A stretch of DNA of 64,000 bases from Caenimonas soli (GTDB taxonomy: Bacteria > Pseudomonadota > Gammaproteobacteria > Burkholderiales > Burkholderiaceae_C), in contig NZ_JABJVV010000001.1 in the NCBI RefSeq assembly GCF_013155545.1, forward strand, positions 620,001 to 684,000, read 5' to 3'. Below are positions 16,941-25,738 of this stretch, in pieces. The position numbers were made by a program, and so were the translations under genes. The stretch's first letter is position 1. Each line of letters opens with the position of its first letter. The notes beneath the pieces were generated by a model. It had not been told where the DNA came from. It saw only the letters and a list, made by a program, of their open reading frames with translations, and did not search any database.

Positions 16941-18113
16941 ATGCGCATTACCGAAATCCGCGAACTCGCTGTTCGCCTCGAGGGCGACGTCGCCAACGCC
17001 GTCGTCAATTTCTCCGACCACGACGTCTCGCTCGTCTGCGTCGTGACGGACATCATCCGCAACGGCAAGCCGGTCACCGGGCTGGCGTTCAATTCCATCG
17101 GGCGCTTCGCCCAGGGCGGCATCCTTCGCGACCGGATGATTCCCCGGATGCTGGCGGCGCCTCCCGACACGCTGCTGGACGACAACCGGTCCGCCTTCTC
17201 ACCCGCCAAAGTACTGGCCGCGGCCATGCGCAACGAAAAGCCCGGCGGCCACGGCGACCGGGCCGGTGCGGCAGCCGCCATCGAGCTGGCGGTGTGGGAC
17301 CTGAATGCCAAGCTGGCGGGCGAGCCCGCGTACGCCACCATCGCGCGCGCCCATGGCCTTGTGCCCATGACCGACCCGGTCGATGTGTACGCCGCCGGGG
17401 GCTATTACTACGCCGCCGGCAAGCAGAAGGGCCTGGGCGATGAGCTTCGGCGCTACCGCGACATGGGTTTCAACGCCTTCAAGATGAAGATCGGCGGCGC
17501 ACCGATAGCGCAGGACATGCGCCGCATCGAGGAAGCGCTCGAAGTGGTGGACGGCGATGGCAGCCGCCTGGCCGTCGACGCCAACGGCCGTTTCGACTAC
17601 GAAACGGCCGTGGCCTACGGCAAGGCGATGACGCCCTATGGCCTGCGCTGGTTCGAGGAGATCGGCGATCCGCTCGATTTCGATTTGAACCGCCGTGCGG
17701 TCGAAGCCGTCACCAGTCCGGTGGCGACCGGCGAGAACCTGTTCTCCCGCGTCGACACGCTGAACCTGCTGCGGTTCGGTGGCATGCGCCCCGGCCGCGA
17801 TATCTTCCAGATGGATGCAGGGCTCTCGTATGGATTGACGGAATACGCGGGCATGCTGGCACTGCTGGAACAGCACGGCTTCAGCCGCAAGCAGGCTTAT
17901 CCCCATGGCGGCCACCTGATCAACCTGCACATCGTGGTGGGCCTGGGACTGGGCGGCTGCGAGGCCTACCCCGGCGTGTTCCAGCCCTTCGGCGGCTACT
18001 CACCGCAGTGCCGGCTGCAAAACAGCGCGGTAAGGCCGAGCGACGCGCCCGGCTTCGGGCTGGAAGAAAAGGCAGAGTTGGCGCCGTTCATCGCGAAATT
18101 GCTCGGGGACTGA
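16941..18113 (+). CDS. enolase-superfamily dehydratase, probably D(-)-tartrate dehydratase
   Basis: A 390-residue mandelate racemase/muconate lactonising-type enzyme. It has the KxK base motif KMKIGG (K181, K183), metal ligands D213 (VDANGRF), E239 (FEEIGDP) and E265 (TGENLF), and the catalytic H322 (PHGGH). Blocks such as FNSIGRFAQGG, NEKPGGHGDR and YAAGGYYY agree with my recollection of the characterised D-tartrate dehydratase subgroup, which forms oxaloacetate. The pairing with a Bug receptor and a divergent GntR fits a compact tartrate-use operon. A related sugar acid cannot be excluded. Confidence 0.85.
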   Translation: MRITEIRELAVRLEGDVANAVVNFSDHDVSLVCVVTDIIRNGKPVTGLAFNSIGRFAQGGILRDRMIPRMLAAPPDTLLDDNRSAFSPAKVLAAAMRNEKPGGHGDRAGAAAAIELAVWDLNAKLAGEPAYATIARAHGLVPMTDPVDVYAAGGYYYAAGKQKGLGDELRRYRDMGFNAFKMKIGGAPIAQDMRRIEEALEVVDGDGSRLAVDANGRFDYETAVAYGKAMTPYGLRWFEEIGDPLDFDLNRRAVEAVTSPVATGENLFSRVDTLNLLRFGGMRPGRDIFQMDAGLSYGLTEYAGMLALLEQHGFSRKQAYPHGGHLINLHIVVGLGLGGCEAYPGVFQPFGGYSPQCRLQNSAVRPSDAPGFGLEEKAELAPFIAKLLGD

Positions 18114-18199
18114 ATTTTCCTTCCTGCTGGGCTTCAGCCTGTCGGTGTCTTCGTCGCCATAGAATTTCTTCAGGCACGGGAAGCCGCGAAGGAGCCCCT

Positions 18200-19621
18200 A
18201 TGCGAACGCTGTTGAAACTGATCGGCGCCTTCATGTTCGTGGCTCTCGCCGCCACCAGCAACGCCGCGGCGCCACAGCTGCGGACAGGCGCCAACTTCAC
18301 CGGCAGTACCTACGGCATCGACAGTTCAGACGTTCCCCCGGACACCGATGGCGCTGTGGGTCGGCGCCACATAGTCGAGCTCCTCAACGGCCAGTACGCG
18401 GTTTACCTGAAGAACGGCAGGCGTGTGCAATCCGCCTCGCTCGATCAGTTCTGGGCCGCGGCCGGTGCAACTGTTCGGGGACGGTTGGCCGATCCGCGGA
18501 TATTGTTCGATCCGTTCAGCCAGCGCTGGTTCGCGTCGACGCCTTCGTTCAACTTCGGGAACGGTCCGGACGACCTGCTGGTCGGCGTGTCGAAGGGCCC
18601 GGACCCCACGAAGGGCTGGGCAGGCTTCACGATTCCGTTTGCCGGCCCGGTCGGCACCTTCGTGGATTTTCCGACGCTCGGGATCGATCGCGACGGCGTT
18701 TTCGTCTTCACCAACGGCACCGTGCTGGTAGTGCCGAAAAGTGACCTTCTGGCCGATCCGCCGTCCGTTGCCCATGCCGTGCTCGTGCAAAGTACTGATC
18801 TCCTGACGCCGCTCGGCACCAAATTGCAGCCCATCGTCAGCCTGGACAATGTGGCGTTGCCGGAGCCCCTGCTCGGCCCTTGGGACGTGGAAGGCACCGT
18901 GTTCCGCCGCTGGAGCGTCACGGGCCCCATCACTGCGCCGGTGCTGGATGCGTCGGCCGGATTCATTCCGGTCACGCCGTACCAGGGGCTGGGCAACCAG
19001 GGCGCGCTGCAGCCGGAATCCGGGATCGGCATTTTCACGAGTTCGCCCATGTTCGCCTCGAGCGTCGTCATGCGGAACGCGGTCCTCTGGGGCGTGCAGA
19101 CCGTGGCCAATCTGGGCCGCGCGGCGCTGCGCTGGTTCGCGATCGACGCCCAAACCAACGCCGTGCTCCAGGAAGGCCTGATCGCCGACCCGATCCGTGA
19201 CGTGTTCATGGGTTCGATCGCGGTGAATGCCTGCAACGACGTCGTGATCGGCTTCAACGAATCCGGGCCGAGCCAGTTTGTGAGTGCCTATGCGGTGGCA
19301 GGCACCACGGTCAACAACGTCACGACCTTCGGCGAGCCGCTCCTGCTCAAGTCCGGCGTGGCGCCTTACGAGGTGACGGGCGGCGCGCCTGTTGCCCGTT
19401 GGGGCGACTACAGCGCGACCGTCGTGGACCCCAGGCATCCCCTCACCTTCTGGACATTCCAGGAATGGCCATCCGCGCGCGACGTCTGGTCCACCCAGAT
19501 CACCCAACTCAAGCTGCACAAGGGCGGCCGGGCGCACGACGAAGCTGAAGACGACGATCGGGCGGACGACGCCGACGTCAACGATCACGCGAAGCAGGTT
19601 TCCAGATGCCGCGCGGGCTAG
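18200..19621 (+). CDS. secreted protein of unknown function
   Basis: A 473-residue exported protein. MRTLLKLIGAFMFVALAATS NAAA is a Sec signal; the start at 18200 has GAAGGAG upstream. The mature part has SSDVPPDTDGAVGRRHIVEL, RILFDPFSQRWFASTPSFNF and repeated hydrophobic strand/turn units, suggesting a beta-propeller-like extracellular domain. The C-terminus (after THLKLHKGG-like region) is very charged: HDEAEDDDRADDADVNDHAK. Not assigned to a known family. Its 3' end overlaps the convergent regulator gene by 44 bp. Confidence 0.7.
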   Translation: MRTLLKLIGAFMFVALAATSNAAAPQLRTGANFTGSTYGIDSSDVPPDTDGAVGRRHIVELLNGQYAVYLKNGRRVQSASLDQFWAAAGATVRGRLADPRILFDPFSQRWFASTPSFNFGNGPDDLLVGVSKGPDPTKGWAGFTIPFAGPVGTFVDFPTLGIDRDGVFVFTNGTVLVVPKSDLLADPPSVAHAVLVQSTDLLTPLGTKLQPIVSLDNVALPEPLLGPWDVEGTVFRRWSVTGPITAPVLDASAGFIPVTPYQGLGNQGALQPESGIGIFTSSPMFASSVVMRNAVLWGVQTVANLGRAALRWFAIDAQTNAVLQEGLIADPIRDVFMGSIAVNACNDVVIGFNESGPSQFVSAYAVAGTTVNNVTTFGEPLLLKSGVAPYEVTGGAPVARWGDYSATVVDPRHPLTFWTFQEWPSARDVWSTQITQLKLHKGGRAHDEAEDDDRADDADVNDHAKQVSRCRAG

Positions 19622-21155
19622 AACCGCGACTGGCGGCGACGCCCAACCAGTCGCGAAGTTGCTTCCCCCACTGAGGCTGACATTCCCAAAGCAACCTGAG
19701 GGCGTCTCCGGCGGTAGCGTCGCTTGGTCGATCAAGTGAAGCCAGTCGCAGAGAGCACCGACCTGCCGCCTTCTCGTCCTGCAACGCCACGTGGCAACAG
19801 ACTTCGCATTGCAGCGCCGGCGCCCAGTCCGGTCGGACCCCCTGGGCGCTGCGGGCGCATTGCAGTGCGCTAACCGGATTTCCCGCGAACAGGTGTGCAT
19901 AGGCCAGCGTGACGTACCACACGAAATTCTGCGGATCGAACGCATTCAAATGCAGGCCGCGGGTCAACGCGGCCTGAGCTCCGGGTGCGTCCCCAGAGAA
20001 GAGCCGAGCCATACCCAGCACGAGGTGACCGAGCGCAAAGCCCGGGGCCAGCTCAGCCGCGACGGTAGCAGCGCGGATTGCCGTATCGAAGCGCTGCGCA
20101 TACACGCTCGTAATAGCGACCGCGTAGTGTGCATAAGGATTCTTACCGTCCAAGCGGATCGCGCCCGCCGCTGCTTCCAGGCCTTCGCGCAAGTCGCGTT
20201 CGGGCGCGTCGCTCCAGCCGTAAGCAACAATGCCCGCACTTACCCGCGCAAGCCAGAAGTGTGCTTGGCCAGACGCTGGGTCCCGGTGGCATGCCTCACG
20301 AAACAAGTCGCGCGCCTGCAGATGTCCGGAGCGCGTGACTTGATGGAAGAGCCAGGTGCCGCGATGCACCAGGTCTCTGGCGGTGGCTGTTGCGGTCCCA
20401 CCCGCTTGGACCTGGGACGAAGAACTCTTGAGCAGTTCAGGCTCGACCGCTCCCGCCACTTGGTGCGCGATGGTGTCGTGGACGTTGCCCAGGTCGCCCG
20501 CCGCGAGCTCGTAGCGCGCCGACCAAAGTTGCGTCTCGGTAGGCGCATCGGTGAGCTGTACAGCGATGGCGAGTCCGTCAGCCGATTTGCGCAAGCTGCC
20601 TTCGAGCGCGTACCGAACACCGAGTTTTCCGGCGACCTCGCGCGTTGGCAGGCGATCGCCCTTGAATGCAAAGCTTGCGCTTCGACCGATCACCTGAAAC
20701 CACCTGAAGCGAGACAACGCCATCATGATGTCTTCCGTGATGCCGTCGGCAACATACTCCTGCTCGGGGTTGCCCGTAAGGTTCAGCAGGGGAAGCACGA
20801 CAATGGACGACCCTGGGTCGATGTCGAACGCCGGCGGCTGGACTGAAACGGGAAAGCAGAACCGGTAGCCGATTCGCGACACCGTTGCGATGAAATCGCC
20901 ACCGTTTTCGGTTGTGCCCAGCACGCGCCGAAGCGCAGAGATCTGCACCGAGAGGTTGCTTTCCTCGACCACTGCGTCCGGCCAAGCGGCGTCGATCAGT
21001 TCGGCCTTGCTCAGAACGCGACCATTGGCACGCACCAATGCAACCAGAACGGCGGCCGCACGGTGACCCAGCGAAACAGGGGTGCCGTCCCGCAACAGAA
21101 TGGCCCGCCCCGCATCGAGCGTAAAGGGCCCCAGCTCGAAGCACTCTTCAGCCAT
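19578..21155 (-). CDS. winged-helix (OmpR/CadC-type) regulator with TPR-like C-terminal region
   Basis: A 525-residue regulator. Residues about 1-100 form a Trans_reg_C winged helix (FELGPFTLDAGRAILLRDGT; LSVQISALRRVLGTTENGGD). Then comes a SIVVLPLLNLTGNPEQEYVA-DGITEDI segment and FRWFQVIGRSASFAFKG, seen in adenylate-cyclase-like or TolB-like regulators, followed by TPR-like helices. There is no receiver domain. The start MAEECFELG at 21155 is preferred. Divergent from a cupin/RidA gene pair, with an inverted repeat between them. Confidence 0.85.
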   Translation of the reverse strand: MAEECFELGPFTLDAGRAILLRDGTPVSLGHRAAAVLVALVRANGRVLSKAELIDAAWPDAVVEESNLSVQISALRRVLGTTENGGDFIATVSRIGYRFCFPVSVQPPAFDIDPGSSIVVLPLLNLTGNPEQEYVADGITEDIMMALSRFRWFQVIGRSASFAFKGDRLPTREVAGKLGVRYALEGSLRKSADGLAIAVQLTDAPTETQLWSARYELAAGDLGNVHDTIAHQVAGAVEPELLKSSSSQVQAGGTATATARDLVHRGTWLFHQVTRSGHLQARDLFREACHRDPASGQAHFWLARVSAGIVAYGWSDAPERDLREGLEAAAGAIRLDGKNPYAHYAVAITSVYAQRFDTAIRAATVAAELAPGFALGHLVLGMARLFSGDAPGAQAALTRGLHLNAFDPQNFVWYVTLAYAHLFAGNPVSALQCARSAQGVRPDWAPALQCEVCCHVALQDEKAAGRCSLRLASLDRPSDATAGDALRLLWECQPQWGKQLRDWLGVAASRGSSPRGIWKPASRDR

Positions 21156-21224
21156 ACAAGATTGTAGGGGCGCACATTTCGGAGTTTTTCGGCATTCCTT
21201 CAAGACTGGCCGCGAGGCTTGACC

Positions 21225-21239
21225 TAGGCTGAAAGCCTA
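21225..21239. promoter_or_regulatory. inverted repeat TAGGCT-GAA-AGCCTA
   Basis: Perfect 6-bp arms with a 3-bp spacer in the divergent gap between the winged-helix regulator and the cupin gene, 22 bp before the cupin ATG. The hexamer TTGACC (21220-21225), a possible -35, abuts it. Likely operator for the cupin/RidA operon. Confidence 0.4.
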
Positions 21240-21261
21240 CCCATCACCGAAGGTGTTCGCC

Positions 21262-21681
21262 ATGACGACAAGCCCCAAGAGCAAGATTGCACAAGTGGTC
21301 CGTGGGAGCGAGCCGTTCCGCAGCGTACAAGGTACTGTCTACGCACCTGGCATCAGCGCGGAAACCGCCAACGCAAAAGCGCTTTTTCTGGGGCTCGTCA
21401 CCCTGCCCCCCGGGGAGCGAACCAAAGCGCATGTCCACAAGACCCACGAGTCGGCGTTTTATCTGGTCAGCGGCGAGCGGGTGGAACTCTGGAGCGGCGA
21501 GCACCTGGAGCATTTCGCCGTAGCTCGCCCCGGCGACTTCTTGTTCATCCCGCCGCTAGTGCCGCACGTGGCTGTGAACCGAAGTGCGAATCAGCCGGCC
21601 GTTTTCATTGGCGCGCGAAATGAGCCGACGGCCATAGAGAGCGTTCAAATGCGACCCGACCTCGACGACCGAATCCTTTGA
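21262..21681 (+). CDS. cupin-domain protein
   Basis: A 139-residue single-domain cupin. Motif 1 is G-x5-H-x-H region PPGERTKAHVHKTHESAFYL, and motif 2 is PGDFLFIPPLVPHVAVN, giving a His-rich metal site. The ATG at 21262 is preferred over the upstream GTG. Single-domain cupins can be dioxygenases, isomerases or sensors; specificity is not visible. It is followed 22 bp later by a RidA gene, and both are probably under the divergent winged-helix regulator. Confidence 0.8.
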   Translation: MTTSPKSKIAQVVRGSEPFRSVQGTVYAPGISAETANAKALFLGLVTLPPGERTKAHVHKTHESAFYLVSGERVELWSGEHLEHFAVARPGDFLFIPPLVPHVAVNRSANQPAVFIGARNEPTAIESVQMRPDLDDRIL

Positions 21682-21703
21682 CCAAGAGAATGTGGAGGTT
21701 CAA

Positions 21704-22093
21704 ATGCAAAAGTCGATTGTTCATACTGAGCACGCACCCGCTGCGGTAGGTCCCTATTCACAAGGCGTGACCGTGGACGGGTGGGTTTTTACATCGGGTC
21801 AGGTGGCACTTGACCCACGCACCGGCACGCTCGTCGGCGACAATGCGGCCGCCCAGGCGGAGCAGGCGCTCCGTAACGTCAAGTCCATCCTGCTGGCAGC
21901 TGGAAGCACACTCGAATCCGTGATCCGCGCCACGGTCTACCTGACGGACATGGACGATTTTTCAGCCTTCAATGCCGTGTACTCGCGCTACTTCCCCGAT
22001 AGCTTTCCGGCCCGGGCATGTGTCGAGGTTTCACGCTTGCCCCTGGGGGCCCTGGTGGAAATCGATGCCATTGCGCGAGTCCAACAACGCTGA
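21704..22093 (+). CDS. RidA (YjgF/YER057c/UK114) family protein
   Basis: A 129-residue RidA-family protein. Members hydrolyse reactive enamine/imine intermediates released by PLP enzymes. Landmarks are HAPAAVGPYSQGVTVDGWVF, TSGQVALDPRTGTLVG, the invariant Arg in RATVYLTDMDDF, and PARACVEVSRLPLGALVEID. The start at 21704 has GTGGAGG upstream. The full set of imine-deaminase residues seems present, so it is probably active. Confidence 0.92.
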   Translation: MQKSIVHTEHAPAAVGPYSQGVTVDGWVFTSGQVALDPRTGTLVGDNAAAQAEQALRNVKSILLAAGSTLESVIRATVYLTDMDDFSAFNAVYSRYFPDSFPARACVEVSRLPLGALVEIDAIARVQQR

Positions 22094-22118
22094 GCCGTCA
22101 CGCCGCACCTGCAGGCGA

Positions 22119-25100
22119 TCAACGATTGGCGAGCTCGCGACAGCGGGCCTCGTCCAGCGGGTGCCCGGCGCCGCGGAAGCCTTGCGCAGCGGCGGCGAAG
22201 CCCTCGCGGGCGGCCGAGCGCTCGCCCGCGGCCAGCGCGACATGCGCCCGCGCCTCATGCAGCGCGGCATACCAGGCGGGCAGCTTCATCACCACGTTGG
22301 CCAGGAATTCGGATAGCCGCTGATGGCCGGCGGCCAGGTCCATCTCGCGAGCCCTGGCGGCCGCGATGGTGGCGGGAATGGCGAAGGTGATGCGGCAGCC
22401 GGGGCAGGTCTCCAGCGGGCCGCGCACGGCGGCCTCGGCCTCTTCCAGCACGCCCAGGGCGGCATCCGGATCGGTCGTGATGGCGATGCGGGTGCCGTAG
22501 ATGCGGTCCAGCAGATGGAAGCCGACGTCGGACTGGCGCGCCACGTCCAGCGCTTCATCCAGGAGGCCGCGCGCCAGGTCCGGCTGGCCGCGGTACATGG
22601 CGAGCTCGGAACGGCGCTGCAGCGACAAGGCTTCACCCGTCGCGCCGCCGATGGCCCGATGCAGCCGGCCGCCGGCGACCAGGTCTTGCTCGGCCGCGTC
22701 GAGCTGGCCGCTGAGCAGCTTGGCCTCGCCACGCAAGGTCACGGCGAAAGCATGGCCGCGCGCGGCGCCGAGCCGCTGCGCCTCGGCGGCCAGCGAGTCG
22801 GCGAACGAGATCACGTCGGCGTACGGACGCGAACCGTAGAGGAAGCGCTGCGTGATGCACAAGTGGCCGTCGAACACCCGCGTCGCAAGGTGCGGCAGGT
22901 GGCTGGTCTCCTTCAGGTCGGCCCACACGCTGCCGTGCAGGTCGCCGCGCGCGTGCGCGGCCGCTGCCTGCGCCCAGGAGGCGATCACCAGCGTGCCCTC
23001 GTCGCCGGTCTCCAATGCGAGGCGGCGCACCTCGGCCGCGCGGCGCGTGCCTTCGGCCGGATCGCCGAAGCCCAGCGCCGCGGCGCCGCTGTAGGCCAGG
23101 GCTTCGGCCAAACGGCCCGCGACGGTCGTCGGATGCACGTTCTCCAGGTACTTCAGGGCGCCCGGCGGGTCGCTCATCTTCACCTGCGCCAGCGCCCGCT
23201 TGGCGCGCAACTCGTGGGCCTGGGCCTCGGGTGCGACGTCCGCGGCGGCGTCATAGGCGAACAGGGTGCCCGGGCGAGCCAGGGCGTCCATGGCCTCGGC
23301 GCGCAGCGCCAGCGCTTCCGGCTGCGCCGGGCGATGCGCGAGCAGCGGCTCGACGTGGCGCAGCACGTCCTCGAAGGCGCCGAGGCGGAACGCCTGGCGC
23401 GCTGCGGCCAGCGAGGGCGGCACCGCCTTGTCGGGATCGCCCGCGGCCAGCCAGTGCTGGCCGACCAATCCCGGCGCGGCGCCGGCACCGTCCAGCCGCG
23501 TCGCCACGTCGCGATGCAGGGCCACGCGCCGATGTGGCGTGACGCCGTCGACCAGCGCCTGCCGCACCAGCGCATGGCGGAAGCGGTAGCGGCCGTCCGT
23601 CACCACCAGCACGCCGGCGCTGAGCGCCCGGTCCAGCCGGGCCAGCGGATCGTGGCCTTCGTCCACGGCAAGCGCAACGGCGGTAGCGACGTCGAAGTCC
23701 TCGGCCGCGAGCGCCAGCCGGCGCAGTCCCTCCATCGCACCCTCATCCACGTCGCACAGGCGTTCGGCCAGCGCCGCCGACACGCTGCGCGGCAAGTCCG
23801 GGCTGGCAGCATCGCCTGACGCGGGTGCCGCGTGCGCAAGTTCGACCACCGCAAACGGAAGGCCCTCGGCCCGCCGCGCGATGCCTGCTGCCGTACCCGG
23901 CGGCAGCGGTGCAGCGGACGACCGCGTGGCCAGCAGCGCCGCTTCGTCCTCGGTCAGCGGCCCAAGCTCGATCGCCTCCAGTTGTCCCGAGCGCAGCATG
24001 CGCGACACGTGGCGACCCAGCAGCTCCGGCAGCGTGGGCCGGCATGCGAGCAGCACGAACACCGGCGGGCCGCTGGCCGCCAACTGCACCAGCACCTCGG
24101 CGCTGGCGTCGTCGGCAGAGTGCGCGTCGTCGACGATCACCAGCACGGGCTTGCCGGCGGCGGTGGCCAGCAACAGGCGACGCACGGCGCCCACCATCTG
24201 GTGCCGCCCGAGCGGCAGCGCCAGCGGCGGCGCGCTCCCGGCGGCGGGACTCATCGCGGCCAGCACCGTCTGGGCGTGCGCGCCGATGGCCTCCAGCGCG
24301 TCGGGGGTGGCGTCACGCAGCAGCGGCTCCACCACATCGGCCGTGAGCCCGTAGGGCCGCGTCCAGTCGCTGGCCTGCATGGCACGCACCTGCCAGCCGA
24401 GGCCCCGAGCCTCCTCGGCCACGCGGCGGCAGAAGGCGGTCTTGCCCATACCGGCCGGCGCGCGCACCACCGCCCCGCCCGGCCGGCCCGCAAGGCTCGC
24501 GCGCAGCAGCGTCAGCACACGCACCAGTTCCAGCGCCCGTCCGACGAAGCGCGGCGCGGCGCCCTCCATCCCCGCGACACATTCGCGGTACAGCGCTTCC
24601 ACCTGCGGGCTGGGCCGCAGGCCCATGGACTGCTGCAGGTGGTCGCGCAGGTGGCCATACCAGCGCAGCGCCGAAGACCGGCGGCCGGCGGCAAGCTCCT
24701 CACGCATGAGTTGCAGGTGGGCTGCCTCGTCGGTGGGATCTTCCTGAACCAGCCGCTCCAGCTGGCCGGCCTGCCGCAGCAGCCGCAGGTACTTGTCGCG
24801 CAGCCGCTGCCGCGGCGCCTCCGTCCAGGGTTCGTAGCGGGCTTCGGGCAGCAGCTCGCCGCCATAGAGTTCGGCCGCCGCCTTGCACGACTGCGCGTCG
24901 CCGCCGGCCAGCGCATCGTCGGCGGCGCGCTCGAAGCGCACCGCATCGCAATCAACGCTGCGGTCGGGCAGCAGGAAGACGCGGCCCCCGCGCAGCACCA
25001 GCGCATCGGGTTGATCGATGAACTGCCGGGCGTGATGTGCCGCCTTGCGCAGGTTGGCGCTGCCGGCATCCGGGTCCAGGTGGGGCCACAGCGCCTCGAC

Positions 25101-25247
25101 CACCTCCTCGTTCATGAGGCTGCGCTCGGGCTGCAGGCTCAGCAGTTGGATCAGCTCGGCGGCGCGGCGGCCGAGCTGTTCCTCTGGCGACTTCGCCCCC
25201 TCGACGCTGACGCGGAACTGCCCGAGCAGCCGGATTTGAAGCGACAT
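22119..25247 (-). CDS. large BTAD/ATPase transcriptional regulator (AfsR/MalT-like architecture)
   Basis: A 1042-residue STAND-type regulator. Residues 1-95 are an OmpR-like winged helix (MSLQIRLLGQFRVSVEGAKS ... DPDAGSANLRKAAHHARQFI), and 97-225 a bacterial transcriptional activator domain with TPR-like helices. Around 263-270 is the P-loop APAGMGKT, with Walker B VLVIVDDAHSADD about 370. The remainder is TPR-like repeats. No LuxR HTH is present at the C-terminus, so DNA binding must be N-terminal. Divergent from a cupin/methyltransferase pair; a perfect 18-bp palindrome lies just upstream of its ribosome-binding site. Confidence 0.88.
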   Translation of the reverse strand: MSLQIRLLGQFRVSVEGAKSPEEQLGRRAAELIQLLSLQPERSLMNEEVVEALWPHLDPDAGSANLRKAAHHARQFIDQPDALVLRGGRVFLLPDRSVDCDAVRFERAADDALAGGDAQSCKAAAELYGGELLPEARYEPWTEAPRQRLRDKYLRLLRQAGQLERLVQEDPTDEAAHLQLMREELAAGRRSSALRWYGHLRDHLQQSMGLRPSPQVEALYRECVAGMEGAAPRFVGRALELVRVLTLLRASLAGRPGGAVVRAPAGMGKTAFCRRVAEEARGLGWQVRAMQASDWTRPYGLTADVVEPLLRDATPDALEAIGAHAQTVLAAMSPAAGSAPPLALPLGRHQMVGAVRRLLLATAAGKPVLVIVDDAHSADDASAEVLVQLAASGPPVFVLLACRPTLPELLGRHVSRMLRSGQLEAIELGPLTEDEAALLATRSSAAPLPPGTAAGIARRAEGLPFAVVELAHAAPASGDAASPDLPRSVSAALAERLCDVDEGAMEGLRRLALAAEDFDVATAVALAVDEGHDPLARLDRALSAGVLVVTDGRYRFRHALVRQALVDGVTPHRRVALHRDVATRLDGAGAAPGLVGQHWLAAGDPDKAVPPSLAAARQAFRLGAFEDVLRHVEPLLAHRPAQPEALALRAEAMDALARPGTLFAYDAAADVAPEAQAHELRAKRALAQVKMSDPPGALKYLENVHPTTVAGRLAEALAYSGAAALGFGDPAEGTRRAAEVRRLALETGDEGTLVIASWAQAAAAHARGDLHGSVWADLKETSHLPHLATRVFDGHLCITQRFLYGSRPYADVISFADSLAAEAQRLGAARGHAFAVTLRGEAKLLSGQLDAAEQDLVAGGRLHRAIGGATGEALSLQRRSELAMYRGQPDLARGLLDEALDVARQSDVGFHLLDRIYGTRIAITTDPDAALGVLEEAEAAVRGPLETCPGCRITFAIPATIAAARAREMDLAAGHQRLSEFLANVVMKLPAWYAALHEARAHVALAAGERSAAREGFAAAAQGFRGAGHPLDEARCRELANR

Positions 25248-25260
25248 CGCGATCCTTTTC

Positions 25261-25278
25261 TCCCGGCGCGCGCCGGGA
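25261..25278. promoter_or_regulatory. perfect 18-bp GC palindrome in the leader of the BTAD regulator
   Basis: TCCCGGCGC and GCGCCGGGA form an uninterrupted 18-bp palindrome, 13 bp upstream of the minus-strand ATG at 25247 and immediately before its Shine-Dalgarno AAAAGGA. It could be an autoregulatory operator or fold in RNA and affect translation initiation of the regulator. Confidence 0.4.
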
Positions 25279-25351
25279 ACGTTTCAGGAACACCCGGTGT
25301 GGATCATGACATCACAGGCGCTAACCGGTGCCTGATTCTAGGAGAGCAAGC

Positions 25352-25738
25352 ATGCGCATGGCTAAAGATGACGTAGACGTCAAGATGCAGATCCCGGGCG
25401 CGGTGATCCGCCAGCAACTGAACTTTGGCGACGCGACCGGACTGGGAAAAATCAGCGGGGAGTACTTCAGCCTCTCGGCAGGCGTCGATACCACGCCGCT
25501 GTTCCAGGGACTGCAAGGCAATTCATGCCAGTGCCCGCACTGGGGCTTTGTCTTGCACGGTCAGCTGACGACGACCGATGAGGGCGGCGCGCAGGAGACG
25601 GTCAAGACGAATGACCTTTTCTACTGGCCGCCCGGTCACAACGTCAAGGTCGACGCAGACGCGGAGATCGTGATGTTCAGCCCTCAACACGAGCACAGCC
25701 ACGTTATCAACCACATGATCGAAAAGGTGAAATCATGA
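25352..25738 (+). CDS. cupin-domain protein
   Basis: A 128-residue cupin of the type with CQCPHWGFVLHGQLTTTDEG, metal-site His residues, and KTNDLFYWPPGHNVKVDADA as the second motif. The ATG at 25352 has TAGGAGAG upstream; MAKDDV at 25358 is an alternative. It overlaps the methyltransferase gene by 4 bp (ATGA). Comparable in motif layout to the cupin at 52659. Divergent from the BTAD regulator, which probably controls this pair. Confidence 0.8.
   Translation: MRMAKDDVDVKMQIPGAVIRQQLNFGDATGLGKISGEYFSLSAGVDTTPLFQGLQGNSCQCPHWGFVLHGQLTTTDEGGAQETVKTNDLFYWPPGHNVKVDADAEIVMFSPQHEHSHVINHMIEKVKS

Noticed and set aside
22323-25376. Two long plus-strand frames opposite the BTAD regulator
   Set aside because: Their composition is typical antisense of GC-rich coding DNA, and the minus-strand gene has clear domains throughout.
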